Of a stretch of DNA of 64,000 bases, positions 28,567-37,113 are shown one piece after another (position 1 is the first letter of the stretch; each line of letters starts with the position of its first letter). A program made the translations under genes and the position numbers. Source of the DNA: Thermus amyloliquefaciens (lineage in GTDB: Bacteria > Deinococcota > Deinococci > Deinococcales > Thermaceae); the NCBI RefSeq assembly GCF_000744885.1, contig NZ_JQMV01000003.1, positions 1,674,001 through 1,738,000 on the forward strand, read 5' to 3'. The notes under the pieces are model-generated. The model had not been told where the DNA came from. It worked only from the letters and a program-made list of their open reading frames with translations, and searched no databases.

Positions 28567-29127
28567 TCACCTCCGGTTAATGGGAGAGCTGGGGTCCAAG
28601 AGGAAGGCCACCAGGTCAGCGGTCTCCTCCGGGGTGAAGAGGCCGTGCACCCCTCCCCGGTACATGAGGGAGCAGGGCACGAAGGCCCAGGCGTTGTAGA
28701 TCTTCTCGTAGGTGTACCGCACCACCGCCTCCGAGGTGCCCCGCTGCCCATAGTTGGTCAGGCTCGGCCCCATGGTGCCGTAGGCCACCTCCGTGGCCAC
28801 CCCCGCGTGGCAGGCGTAACAGTTGCCCCGCTTGGGGTCGGTGAAGACCTTCTCCCCGTTTCTCCAGTCCCCCATGAGCTTGCCGCTCGCTGGGTACTTG
28901 ATGAGGGCCTTCTGCTCCGCCAAAAAGCCCGGGATGAGGTCCGCGGGGAGCTTGTCCCGGTATTGGGAGCAGAGGGCCTGCCCCTTGTCCTGGGAGAGCA
29001 TGACCTGGGCGAACTCATGGCCGCCCGCATGCAAAGCCGCCTCAAAGCGGGCTCTGAAGGGGCCCACCTGCGAAAGCCCTAGCCCCAAAAGCAAAAGGCC
29101 GCCAATCGCAACCGCTGTCCTTCTCAT
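28567..29127 (-). CDS. soxX: SoxX, small cytochrome of SoxAX (first pair)
   Basis: Monoheme cytochrome c partner of SoxA. The 186-residue protein has a signal peptide (VAIGGLLLLGLGLSQ), GNCYACHAG near residue 105, GPSLTNYGQRG, and a possible Met ligand near PCSLMYRGG. It ends with the ETADLVAFLLDP helix typical of SoxX. The start overlaps the soxB stop by four bases. A paralogue lies on the other side of soxB. Confidence 0.9.
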   Translation of the reverse strand: MRRTAVAIGGLLLLGLGLSQVGPFRARFEAALHAGGHEFAQVMLSQDKGQALCSQYRDKLPADLIPGFLAEQKALIKYPASGKLMGDWRNGEKVFTDPKRGNCYACHAGVATEVAYGTMGPSLTNYGQRGTSEAVVRYTYEKIYNAWAFVPCSLMYRGGVHGLFTPEETADLVAFLLDPSSPINRR

Positions 29128-30845
29128 CCCTTCACCTCCGGAACCTGATACGTCCTGCCGAGCACGCGCACGTTGGGGTTGGGGAGAACCCTCACCCTGC
29201 CTACCCCCTTCAGGTACTCCTCCAGCACCGCGTAGATGGGCCTGGGCTCGAAGCCCGCCTTGGCCTCCCCCACCCGCTGCAGCCTCCCCCCATAGGCGGC
29301 CACCAGGTACCGGCGATTGGGATCCAGGGGCTTGCCGCCCACCTCCACCTCCCGCACCCGCTGGCCCGTGGGGGCGTCGGGGTCCAGGACGTAGCGCAGA
29401 CCATAGGTGCGGCTCACGTCCCCGCCCTGCTGGTAGAAGGGGTCGGGGCTGAACACGTTGCTGGCGATGTCCTCCAGAACGCCCCGGATCTGCTCCCCCC
29501 GGAGCCAGAAAAGGTGGAGCTCCGGATAGGTGAAACCGGTGTAGGCGTAGAGGTGGTCGCGGGTGATGGCCTGGCCAGGAAGGAGGGTGGTCCCCCAGCG
29601 CACCGCAGGGCTGAAGACCACCTCCACCTCGGGGTAAAGAGCCCGCACCGCCTCCCCCACCATCTGGTCAAAGGTGGAATAGAGGGTATCCCGCTTGTAA
29701 AGGAGGCTTTCGCAAACCGCCAAGGGCTCAAAGAGGTGTTGGCGGTGGGGAGCCACCCGCTCCTGAAGCCACTTTTCCACATCCTCCGCCTTGGGAAGGT
29801 GCTGGGAGAGCACCGGCAGGACCCGCACCCGCAGGTTGGCGATGCCCCCCTTCCAGAGCTTCAGGTCCACCCGCATCAAGGCCTTGCCCGCGGCACTCCC
29901 CGCCACAATCCAGGTCTTCCCCACCCGCCAGGGCCTGGGGGTGAGGTCGTGGGTGTGGCCCGAGAGGATGAGGTCAAGGCCCTTGATCCGCTCCGCCAAG
30001 GCGGCGTCCAGCTGCAAGCCGTTATGGGAGAGGAGGACCACCGCCTCTGCCCCTTCCGCCCGGGCCTGGTCCACCGCCTCCTGCAACCGCCGCTCGTCCA
30101 AGGCGAAGGAAAGCCCCTGGGTGAACTCCTCCGGGTGGGAGACCTTCACGTACGGATAGGTGGCCCCCACCACGGCCACCGCGTGCTTGCCCAGCTGGTG
30201 GATGCGGTAAGCGGGGAAGAGGGGATCGCCGAAAAGCTCGTCCACCACGTTGTAGGAGAGGTGCTCACCCCGGAACCGCTTCAAGAGCTCCTCCACCCGC
30301 TCCCGCCCCAGGGTCCACTCCCAATGGGAGACCATGTGGTCCACCCCGGTGAGGTTCTGCCACTCCACGATGGCCTCCCCCTGGGTGAGCAGGGAAAGGC
30401 CGGAGTTGGTCCAGGTATCCCCCCCGTCCAGGACCAAAGCCTGGCCCCCCTCCGCCTCCACCTGGGCCTTCTGCTGGCGGATCAGGGCCGTCAAGGCGGA
30501 AAGCCCCCCAATGGGGCCAAAGGCCCGGGCCAGCTCCTCAAAATTCACGTAGGAAAGGAGATAGGCCAAGGGCGTGCCCCGCTCCACCCCGTAGTAACGC
30601 AGGATGGCCTCGCCGGTGAGGTATCCGGGGCGGCCCATGAGGGGCTTGGGGGCGATGAGGTTGGGCGGCTCCATGAAGTAGTGGGGGAAGGCCTGCCCGT
30701 GAAGGTCGGAGAAGTAAAGCAGGGTGGCGTCGCCGTAGGGGGGAAGCTCATAGAGCCGGCCAGGGTTTTCCAGGACCTGGGCCAGGGCCTTGGGACCTAG
30801 GCCCGCCAAAGCGGAAAAAAGGTAGAGGAGCTCTCTCCGGTTCAT
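29124..30845 (-). CDS. soxB: Thiosulfohydrolase SoxB
   Basis: Dimanganese hydrolase that releases sulfate from the SoxY-bound sulfonate. The 573-residue product has a Tat-like N-terminus (NRRELLYLFSALAGL) and metal-binding motifs ATLLYFSDLHGQ, VLDGGDTWTNSG, LSHNGLQLD and LSGHTHD in the 5'-nucleotidase fold order. The C-terminal domain follows with GEQIRGVLEDIASN. Length is normal. It overlaps the soxX genes on both sides by four bases. Confidence 0.94.
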   Translation of the reverse strand: MNRRELLYLFSALAGLGPKALAQVLENPGRLYELPPYGDATLLYFSDLHGQAFPHYFMEPPNLIAPKPLMGRPGYLTGEAILRYYGVERGTPLAYLLSYVNFEELARAFGPIGGLSALTALIRQQKAQVEAEGGQALVLDGGDTWTNSGLSLLTQGEAIVEWQNLTGVDHMVSHWEWTLGRERVEELLKRFRGEHLSYNVVDELFGDPLFPAYRIHQLGKHAVAVVGATYPYVKVSHPEEFTQGLSFALDERRLQEAVDQARAEGAEAVVLLSHNGLQLDAALAERIKGLDLILSGHTHDLTPRPWRVGKTWIVAGSAAGKALMRVDLKLWKGGIANLRVRVLPVLSQHLPKAEDVEKWLQERVAPHRQHLFEPLAVCESLLYKRDTLYSTFDQMVGEAVRALYPEVEVVFSPAVRWGTTLLPGQAITRDHLYAYTGFTYPELHLFWLRGEQIRGVLEDIASNVFSPDPFYQQGGDVSRTYGLRYVLDPDAPTGQRVREVEVGGKPLDPNRRYLVAAYGGRLQRVGEAKAGFEPRPIYAVLEEYLKGVGRVRVLPNPNVRVLGRTYQVPEVKG

Positions 30846-31414
30846 TTAGACCCCACCGCAGGCTTGGTGTTGAAGTCCGACTCCGGATCCAGGAGGTAGG
30901 CCACGATGTCCGCAATCTCCTCCGGGGTAAGAAGCCCCTGGGCCCCGAAGCGGTACATGACGGTGCAGGGGAAATAAGCCCAGGCGTTGTAGATGACCTC
31001 GTAGGTGTAGCGCTGGATGGCCTCCGACTGCCCCCGTTTTAGGCCGTACTTCTCCAAGCTGGGCCCCACGTCCCCGCCCAGGTGCACCGGGGAGCCGAAA
31101 TGGCAGGAGAAGCAGTTGGCCTTCTGCAGGTTGTTGAAGATGGCCCCGCCCTTCCTCCAGTCCCCCATGAGCTTGCCGCTTTGGGGGTAGCGGATGAGGG
31201 CCCGTTGCTCCTCCAGGAACTTGGGGAGGAGGTCAGAGGGCAGGCGGTTCCGGTGGATGGAGCAAAGAGCCTGATCCGGCCGCTGGTTCAAGAAGACCTC
31301 GGCATAGGCCTTGCCGCCGGTCTTGACGGCCTCCAGCTCGGGAGGGTTGAGGTACGACTGGGCCAAGGCCCCCACCAGGAACGCGGCCAAAAAGATAGAC
31401 TTCTTCGCCTTCAT
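30842..31414 (-). CDS. soxX: SoxX, small cytochrome of SoxAX (second pair)
   Basis: Monoheme cytochrome c with a signal peptide (KSIFLAAFLVGALAQ), ANCFSCHFGSP near residue 107, GPSLEKYGLKRG and TEE/PEEIADIVAYLLDP near the end. The closest relative visible here is the soxX at 28567-29127, with the shared stretch SGKLMGDWR. ATG 31414 follows GGAGGGGG and is preferred over an upstream in-frame codon. About 190 residues. The presence of two pairs suggests different partner or substrate preferences. Confidence 0.88.
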   Translation of the reverse strand: MKAKKSIFLAAFLVGALAQSYLNPPELEAVKTGGKAYAEVFLNQRPDQALCSIHRNRLPSDLLPKFLEEQRALIRYPQSGKLMGDWRKGGAIFNNLQKANCFSCHFGSPVHLGGDVGPSLEKYGLKRGQSEAIQRYTYEVIYNAWAYFPCTVMYRFGAQGLLTPEEIADIVAYLLDPESDFNTKPAVGSK

Positions 31415-31424
31415 CGCCCCCTCC

Positions 31425-32207
31425 TCAGCGCACAAAAGCCGGCCACTCCTCCACCACCGCCCCGTTGTTGTTGTAGGCCATGAAAAGCTCCAGGGCCAGG
31501 ATGGGCAGGGAATAAAGGTTGGGCTGGGGATGGCCGATGTTGCCGTAGCAGGCCCGGATGCGGTCCTGCATGGTCCAGATCTGGTCGTTGGAGTAGCGGT
31601 AAGCGGGCCAGTGGGTCCAGGACTTGTCCTTGCCCAGGACGTCCGCGTAAGGCAAGACCCCGGCCCGCCTGCCCACGTAGGTCACGTGGCAGGTGGCGCA
31701 ACCGATGTCCCGTGAGCCGCTGCGGGCGTAGAAGAGCTTCTCCCCAAGGGCATAGAGCTCCCTTTCTTGAGGAAAGAGAAGCCTCACCTGGATGGGCTTC
31801 CCCGTGGAGAAGCTGGCGATGTAGAAGGCCACCGCCACCACCTCGGACCGCTTCACCTGTTCCGGCTTAAACCCCTGGACCCGGGTCATGCAGGTGACGA
31901 TGCGGCCGTCCAAGTCCTCCACCCGGTTTGTGTCCAGGAAGTAGCGGGGAAGCCGGGCAGCAGCCCCCTCCAGCACCCCCTTGCCCAGGCCAAAGTCGCA
32001 CTCGGCCATGGTCTTGCCGCTGGGCCCTTTGCGGTTAAAAAGCTCCTTGCCCTGCTCCACAATGAGCTCGGTGGGCAGAATGCCTGCAGTTTCCAAAAGG
32101 AGCTGTTTTTGCCGCTTGGCCTCCTCCCGGGGGTCCACCCCCTCCTGGGCTAGGGCAAGGACCGCCAGGGCCAAAACAGCAGCCGCCAACCACGCCTTAA
32201 GGGGCAT
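31425..32207 (-). CDS. soxA: SoxA, heme subunit of SoxAX (second pair)
   Basis: The 260-residue product has a signal peptide (WLAAAVLALAVLALAQ), one heme site GCATCHVTY near residue 175 and the ligand cysteine in RIRACYGNIGHPQP. It shares KELFNRKGPSGKTMAECDFG with the other SoxA. ATG 32207 has GGAGGAGG two bases upstream. It is separated from soxZ by a strong hairpin, so its level may be lower than that of soxYZ. Confidence 0.9.
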   Translation of the reverse strand: MPLKAWLAAAVLALAVLALAQEGVDPREEAKRQKQLLLETAGILPTELIVEQGKELFNRKGPSGKTMAECDFGLGKGVLEGAAARLPRYFLDTNRVEDLDGRIVTCMTRVQGFKPEQVKRSEVVAVAFYIASFSTGKPIQVRLLFPQERELYALGEKLFYARSGSRDIGCATCHVTYVGRRAGVLPYADVLGKDKSWTHWPAYRYSNDQIWTMQDRIRACYGNIGHPQPNLYSLPILALELFMAYNNNGAVVEEWPAFVR

Positions 32208-32222
32208 ATCCTCCTCCATAAA

Positions 32223-32244
32223 GGCGCCCGGTTTTCCGGGCGCC
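32223..32244 (-). terminator. Intercistronic hairpin between soxZ and soxA
   Basis: A perfect 9-bp stem GGCGCCCGG / CCGGGCGCC with an AAAA loop on the coding strand, followed by only TTTA. It is likely an attenuator or 3'-end protector that lets soxYZ be made in excess over the catalytic genes. Confidence 0.6.
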
Positions 32245-32249
32245 CAACC

Positions 32250-32576
32250 TTAGGCCAGCTCCAGTTTTACCGTGCCCTCACCGGTGTCCCCGTCGGTGTC
32301 CTTCAGCTTTACGGTAAAGGTCCCCACCTTTTCCGCCTTGAACATGAAGCCGTAAAGGGGGTTGGCGCTGGTGGAGGGACCGGGGCGGGCCTCCGCCACC
32401 TTTTCCCCCTCAAAGTAGACCTCCACCAGGTTGATGTACTTGGCCGGGATGAGCTTGCCCTCGGCATCCTTACGAGTGCCGGGCTCGTTGGGATGCTGGG
32501 CCACCACCTGGAGCTTAAAGTTCTCGCCCGCCTTGGGCTTGGCCGGGGTCAAGCGAACAATGGTGCGAATGGGCAT
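32250..32576 (-). CDS. soxZ: Sulfur carrier complex subunit SoxZ
   Basis: Immunoglobulin-like partner of SoxY in the SoxYZ carrier. The 108-residue protein has no signal peptide and presumably leaves the cell with SoxY through Tat. Family features include a basic start IRTIVRLTPAKPKAGENFKLQV, NLVEVYFEGEKVA, and a C-terminal strand TGEGTVKLELA. It follows soxY by 11 bases. Confidence 0.92.
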   Translation of the reverse strand: MPIRTIVRLTPAKPKAGENFKLQVVAQHPNEPGTRKDAEGKLIPAKYINLVEVYFEGEKVAEARPGPSTSANPLYGFMFKAEKVGTFTVKLKDTDGDTGEGTVKLELA

Positions 32577-32587
32577 CCTCTACCTCC

Positions 32588-33040
32588 TTAACCGCAACCA
32601 CCCACGGTCACGCGGGTGCTGGCCGAAGCCAACAGGAGCTTGCCGTCTGCCGTTTCCACCACCGCCCGCACCGCGCTGGTCTCCGCCAGGCGCACCCGGG
32701 TGGCGTAGTAGGGCAGGGCCTTCATGGGCATGAAGGCCACCAGATGGGGGGTGGGGTTCTTGTCGGCGAAGAGGTGGATGGCCTTCACCTGATTGGAGGG
32801 CAGGTTCACCTCCACCTCAGCGGGAACGTTGGCCCCGCTTTCGGCAATGGCCGGCATGGTGAGCTTAATGAGGTTGGAGGGGGTGAGGTCCTTAAACCCC
32901 TTGCCCAAAACTGCCTGCAGGGCCTTCTCCAGGTTGGCCAAGTCCTCGCCCTCTAAACCCTGCGCCCTTACGGGAAGCCCCGCCAAAGCCACGGCCCCGA
33001 GGGCTACGCCGGTGGTCCTTAAAAACGCTCGCCTATTCAC
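32588..33040 (-). CDS. soxY: Sulfur carrier protein SoxY
   Basis: Carries pathway intermediates covalently on a C-terminal cysteine. The 150-residue product has a Tat signal (NRRAFLRTTGVALGAVALAG) and ends VTVGGCG, the swinging-arm motif GGCGG-like with the essential cysteine next to last. GTG 33040 follows GGGAGGT and overlaps the thioredoxin stop by eight bases. Confidence 0.93.
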   Translation of the reverse strand: MNRRAFLRTTGVALGAVALAGLPVRAQGLEGEDLANLEKALQAVLGKGFKDLTPSNLIKLTMPAIAESGANVPAEVEVNLPSNQVKAIHLFADKNPTPHLVAFMPMKALPYYATRVRLAETSAVRAVVETADGKLLLASASTRVTVGGCG

Positions 33041-33476
33041 ACACACCTCCCTTGGCACACATCTGGCGCAGCTCCAAAAGGAACTGCGCCCGGGGCCGGC
33101 TGCCAAAAAGCCGGCCCACCTCTTCCCACGTCCCCTTGCGGTGGACGAGGAAGACAAAGGTGGGGGTACCCGGCACCCTATAACGCCGAGCAAGCTCCTG
33201 GCCTTCCGGGGTCTCCGTACCCACAGAGGCCACCACAAACCGGTCCTCTAGAAGCCGGCTCACCTGGAGATCGGAGAGGACGAAGGTGTTCATCTGATCG
33301 CAGTAGGGGCAATGGGGGGAATGGAAGTATACCATGACCACCCGACCGTGGGCCTGGGCCAGCTCTAGCGCCGTGCCATGGGGATACCACCGCGCAAAGT
33401 CCGGCGCGGCCAGGGTTACGGTCAGGATTAGCACCGAGAGGAGCCAGAGTACCCGGTATGCGTACATGTTATACAC
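33033..33476 (-). CDS. Exported thioredoxin of the Sox cluster (SoxS/SoxW-like)
   Basis: A 147-residue thioredoxin-fold protein with an N-terminal signal or anchor (RVLWLLSVLILTVTLAAP), the active site FHSPHCPYCDQM and the cis-proline loop VPGTPTFVFL. Thioredoxins of this kind keep SoxY reduced and active in other Sox systems; that role is inferred. It is first gene of the minus-strand sox operon. The start could be the ATG at 33476 or the one three codons later. Confidence 0.82.
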   Translation of the reverse strand: MYNMYAYRVLWLLSVLILTVTLAAPDFARWYPHGTALELAQAHGRVVMVYFHSPHCPYCDQMNTFVLSDLQVSRLLEDRFVVASVGTETPEGQELARRYRVPGTPTFVFLVHRKGTWEEVGRLFGSRPRAQFLLELRQMCAKGGVCE

Positions 33477-33503
33477 CGCCTGGGTACACCCAAGGACATT
33501 TGC

Positions 33504-33546
33504 ACCCTAGCATCCCCCCTGGGGCCGTGTCAAGCTCCTTTGACAC
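33504..33546 (-). promoter_or_regulatory. sox operon promoter with overlapping inverted-repeat operator
   Basis: On the minus strand TTGACA (33533-33528) and TAGGGT (33509-33504) are 18 bases apart. The -35 is one arm of a perfect inverted repeat GTGTCAA-N6-TTGACAC (33527-33546), the size expected for a dimeric repressor site. The other arm gives a TTGACA facing the opposite way. No regulator gene is seen nearby. Confidence 0.6.
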
Positions 33547-33639
33547 AAGATCCCCTTCTCATAGGAGTTCGCTTATATGGCCTCTTCCCCCTACCCCCCG
33601 GGGCTATACCCTTAAGAAAACCTAAAGCCCAGGCTTAGC

Positions 33640-34789
33640 CAGACTTGACCGTTATACCCCTTTTGGGGTAAATGATTCCCATGACCCTGCGCGAAGCCCT
33701 ATCCCAGGTTCCCGACCCCCGGGCCCACAACCGCCGCTACCCCCTCTGGGGCCTGCTGGCCCTGGTTCTTTTGGCCTTCCTCTCCCGCGTGGACTCCCTG
33801 CGCGGCGTCTCCCGCTTTGCCCGCGCCAACCCCCACCTCCTCCCCCACCTGGGCCTGCGCAAGGCCCCGGGCCACACCGCCCTCACCCAACTCCTTCACC
33901 GCCTGGACCCCCAGGCCCTGGCGGAGGCCCTGGCCAAGGTCTTCCCGGGAAGGGAGCTGGAAGGGGAAAAGGTCCTGGTGGCCGACGGCAAGGTGCTGCG
34001 AGGGAGCGGGAAGGGCAAGAGCCCCCAGGTCCGCCTGGTGGAGGCCTGGGCCCTTTCCCTGGGGCGCACCCTGGCCCAGGCCAGGGCGGAGGGAAGGGAG
34101 GACAAGGCGCTTCTGGAGCTTTTGGAGCGCCTGGGGGCCGAGGGGCTTGTGGGGAAGGTGGTGGTGGGGGATGCGGGGTTTTTGTACCCCGAGGTGGCCC
34201 GCCAGGTGCGGGCAAAGGGGGGGAGTACCTCCTGGTGCTGAAGGGGAACCAGGGGGGGCTTTTGGGGTGGGTGCGTGAGGTGTTTGCGGGGATGGCGCGA
34301 GGAGCCCTGCCTGGGGAGACGCGGGCGGAGTGGGTGCGGGAGGCAGACGGGGAGGTGAGGCGGTACGAGGTGTGGGCTTCTCCGGTGTTGCCCCCGGAGG
34401 TGGCGGCCTTTCCTGGGGCCAGGCAGGCGGTGCGGCTGGTGCGGGAGGTGGTGGTGAAGGGGACGGGGGAGGTGAGGCGGACGGAGGGGTACGCGCTCAC
34501 GAGCCTTGGGCCGGAGGAGGCGGACGCCCGGGTGCTGGGGGAGATTTGGGTGGGGCGATGGGGGGTGGAGAATGGTTCCTTCTGGGTGCGGGATGTGCTT
34601 TTGCGGGAGGACGCCTTTCAGGTGCGGGGGCGAGGGGGTGAGGTGCTGGCGGTGTTGCGGGCGCACTTGGTCTCGTGGTTGAACTGGAAGGGGGTGCGCC
34701 GGAAGAAGGCGGCCTTGGAGGTTTTCTCCTTCAACCCCCTGGCTGCCCTGCGGTTCCTGGGGCTCTATGCAGAATAGCGGTCAAGTCTG
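33640..34789 (+). mobile_element. ISAs1-family insertion sequence, copy 2
   Basis: 1150 bp, same ends as copy 1 in the opposite orientation, flanked by the direct repeat AGGCTTAGC (9 bp, 10 if one end base is shared). It lies between the sox promoter and cycA, and its right end stops 17 bases before the cycA -35. A few base differences from the other two copies (for example GTGCTG for GTGGTG at the frame junction) show it is not the most recent duplicate. Confidence 0.93.
33672..34777 (+). CDS. ISAs1-family transposase, two frames (copy 2)
   Basis: The same DDE transposase as copy 1. Frame one is 33672-34241 with the two catalytic Asp regions; frame two is 34235-34777 with RWGVENGSFWVRDVLL. 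The join is again a -1 shift at seven G (near 34217), before GAG TAC CTC CTG. Conservation of the break in all copies argues against random decay. Confidence 0.88.
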
Positions 34790-34806
34790 AGGCTTAGCCA
34801 AAGCTC

Positions 34807-34836
34807 TTGACAAGGGGCAAAAGGACAAAATACCCT
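34807..34836 (+). promoter_or_regulatory. cycA promoter
   Basis: TTGACA (34807-34812) and TACCCT (34831-34836) with an 18-base spacer, followed by a short leader with GGAGGG before the cycA ATG. The insertion sequence ends just upstream, so any activator site further up has been moved away. Confidence 0.6.
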
Positions 34837-34855
34837 GATACCCCGGAGGGTAAAG

Positions 34856-35302
34856 ATGAAGCGGACCCTTATAGCTCTCCTCCTTCTCGGCAGCCTGGCT
34901 TTTGCCCAGGCGGACGGCGCCAAGGTGTATGCCCAATGCGCAGGGTGCCACCAGGCCAACGGGCAGGGGCTCCCTGGGGCCTTCCCGCCCCTGGCGGGCC
35001 ACGTGGCGGAGATCCTAGGCAAACAGGGCGGGCGGGAGTACCTGATCAAGGTTCTCCTTTGGGGCCTCCAGGGCCAGATAGAGGTAAAGGGCATGAAGTA
35101 CAATGGCGCCATGCCCGCCTACAACGGCCTTAAGGACGAGGAGATCGCCGCCGTCCTCAACCACATCGCCACCGCTTGGGGCGACGACAAGAAGGTCCAA
35201 GGCTTCAAGCCCTTCACCGCCGCCGAGGTCAAGGCCCTGAGGGACAAGAAGCTGACGCCCCAGAAGGTGCTGGAGGAGCGGAAGAAGCTGGGCTTGAAGT
35301 AA
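34856..35302 (+). CDS. cycA: Cytochrome c552
   Basis: Exported monoheme electron carrier that delivers electrons to the terminal oxidases in Thermus. The 148-residue precursor has a signal peptide ([14 protein letters not shown]) and then [15 protein letters not shown] with the heme site near residue 27. The Met ligand lies in the [12 protein letters not shown] region. The C-terminal tail [18 protein letters not shown] is characteristic of Thermus c552. It is a plausible final electron acceptor for the neighbouring Sox enzymes. Confidence 0.95.
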   Translation: MKRTLIALLLLGSLAFAQADGAKVYAQCAGCHQANGQGLPGAFPPLAGHVAEILGKQGGREYLIKVLLWGLQGQIEVKGMKYNGAMPAYNGLKDEEIAAVLNHIATAWGDDKKVQGFKPFTAAEVKALRDKKLTPQKVLEERKKLGLK

Positions 35303-35317
35303 GGATTATCTTCCCTT

Positions 35318-35350
35318 GGAACCCGGGGCCTAAGGCTCCGGGTTCCTTTT
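35318..35350 (+). terminator. Intrinsic terminator after cycA
   Basis: GGAACCCGG and CCGGGTTCC form a 9-bp stem around a GGCCTAAGGCT loop and are followed by TTTTT. Confidence 0.85.
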
Positions 35351-35360
35351 TAATGAAGGG

Positions 35361-36320
35361 GTGCTGGAGCTTTCCCTGGAGAAGTCCTTTCCTGGCTTCC
35401 GGCTCACCCTGGAGCTCACCGCCCAAGAAGGAGAGGTTCTTTCCCTTCTGGGGCCTTCGGGAAGCGGCAAGAGCACCCTCTTGCGGCTCATCGCTGGGCT
35501 CCTGACCCCAGACCGGGGCTTCGTGCGCTTTGGGGGGTTGGACCTCACCCCCCTGCCCCCGGAAAGGCGGGGCGTGGGCTTCCTCTTTCAGGACTACGCC
35601 CTCTTCCCCCACCTCACCGTGGCGGAAAACATCGCCTTCGGCCTGGTGGAGGCCCGCTGGCCCAAGGCCGAGCGGGAAGCCCGGGTGCAAGAACTCCTGG
35701 AGCGGATGGAGCTCCTACCCCACGCCAGGAAAAGGCCCCAGGAACTCTCAGGAGGGGAGCAACAACGGGTGGCCCTGGCCCGGGCCTTGGCCCCAAGGCC
35801 AAGGCTTCTCCTCCTGGACGAACCCTTGGGGGCCCTGGACCTAAGGCTACGGGAGGAGCTCCTCTTCTTCCTCCGGAGGACCCTCCGGGGGGAGGGGGTG
35901 ACCACCCTGGTGGTCACCCACGACCAGGGGGAGGCCTTCCTCCTGGCGCACCGGGTGGCGGTGCTCCGCCAAGGGCGCCTGGTCCAGGTGGGCCGGCCCG
36001 AAGAGGTCTACACCCAGCCCAAGGACGCCTGGACCGCCCGCTTCCTGGGCCACAAGAACCTTCTTTCCCCCGCGGAGAGCCAGGCCCTGGGCCTGCCCCC
36101 CAGGCCCCATCTCCTGCCCCAAGCCGCCCTGCGCCTAGGGGGAGGCCTGGAGGGGAGGGTGGAGGAGCGCCTCTTTTTCGGAAACCGGGTGGGGTTTTGG
36201 GTGCGGCTCGAGGGGGTTAGGCTTTACCTGGAGGCCCTGGAGCCTCTGCCCGACCTTCAGGAAGGGGCCAAGGTCTCCCTAAGCCTAGACCCTTCCCAGG
36301 CGGTAGCCTTGGAGGGATGA
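35361..36320 (+). CDS. ABC transporter ATPase, possibly for thiamine
   Basis: A 319-residue ATPase of the PotA/FbpC/ThiQ class. It has Walker A GPSGSGKSTLL near residue 31, the Q-loop FLFQDYALFPHLT, the signature LSGGEQQRVALARAL, Walker B LLLLDEPLGALD and the switch His in VVTHDQGEA. A TOBE-like C-terminal extension follows. The overlap (ATGA) with thiamine pyrophosphokinase suggests thiamine uptake, but no permease or binding-protein gene is adjacent. GTG start, with AAGGGG ahead of it. Confidence 0.85.
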   Translation: MLELSLEKSFPGFRLTLELTAQEGEVLSLLGPSGSGKSTLLRLIAGLLTPDRGFVRFGGLDLTPLPPERRGVGFLFQDYALFPHLTVAENIAFGLVEARWPKAEREARVQELLERMELLPHARKRPQELSGGEQQRVALARALAPRPRLLLLDEPLGALDLRLREELLFFLRRTLRGEGVTTLVVTHDQGEAFLLAHRVAVLRQGRLVQVGRPEEVYTQPKDAWTARFLGHKNLLSPAESQALGLPPRPHLLPQAALRLGGGLEGRVEERLFFGNRVGFWVRLEGVRLYLEALEPLPDLQEGAKVSLSLDPSQAVALEG

Positions 36321-36928
36321 GGCGCTTTGCCCTTCTCCTAGGGGGTCCCCTCCTGGTCACCGAGGCCCTGCGGGCCCGCCTGCAAGGCTACCGCCTCCTG
36401 GCGGCGGACTCCGGCGGGCGGCACGCCCTAGCCCTGGGGCTCCCCCTGGAGCTTTGGCTAGGGGACTTTGACTCCAGCCCCCCCTGGCTCCAGCAGCTCC
36501 TTCCCGCCCCCAAGGAGGTGCTCCCCCGCGAAAAGGACCTCACGGACGGGGAGGCCTTGGTGCGGAAAGCCCTGGGGTTGGGGGCGGAGGAGGTCCTCCT
36601 CCTGGGGGGCATTGGCGGCCGGCTGGACCACACCTTGGCCCATCTGGAGCTGGCCTTTCACCTGGCGGAAAGAGGGATCAGGGTGGAGCTCACCGAGGGG
36701 CTTACCCGGGCCTTCCCCCTCCTTCCTGGGGGCCATGCCTTTCCCTTGGAAGCCGGGCGTTCCTTCAGCCTCCTGCCCTTCCCCGAAGCCACCTTGGCCC
36801 TGGAGGGAGCCCGCTGGAACCTTCCCCCTACCCCCCTTAAGGCCACCTCGCTGACCCTGGAAAACCAGGCCCTAGGGCCCATCCGGGTTCGGGTGGAGGC
36901 GGGGCGGGCGGTGCTTTACCTCTTCTGA
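36317..36928 (+). CDS. thiN: Thiamine pyrophosphokinase
   Basis: Converts thiamine to thiamine diphosphate with ATP. The 203-residue product has AADSGGRHALALGLPLELWLGDFDS near residue 35 (Asp cluster for Mg), the KDLTDGEALVRKAL motif, and LGGIGGRLDHTLAHLEL with the substrate-contacting Arg-Asp-His. Length is normal. Coupled to the upstream ABC ATPase. Confidence 0.92.
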   Translation: MRRFALLLGGPLLVTEALRARLQGYRLLAADSGGRHALALGLPLELWLGDFDSSPPWLQQLLPAPKEVLPREKDLTDGEALVRKALGLGAEEVLLLGGIGGRLDHTLAHLELAFHLAERGIRVELTEGLTRAFPLLPGGHAFPLEAGRSFSLLPFPEATLALEGARWNLPPTPLKATSLTLENQALGPIRVRVEAGRAVLYLF

Positions 36929-37113
36929 AAAACCCCACCCCCGGAAGCCCAGCAGGGGGCCGGCCGGGAGAGGAAGGTGGCCCCGCCCCTCCTGAACCCG
37001 GACAGACACATGTGAGACTGGACGAGTAAAAATGTGGGGACCACTCCAGGAGAGAGGGGGTCCCCACGGATGCAGCTTACCACGGTTGGCAAAGAGGTTT
37101 TGCGGGGAGCGCG

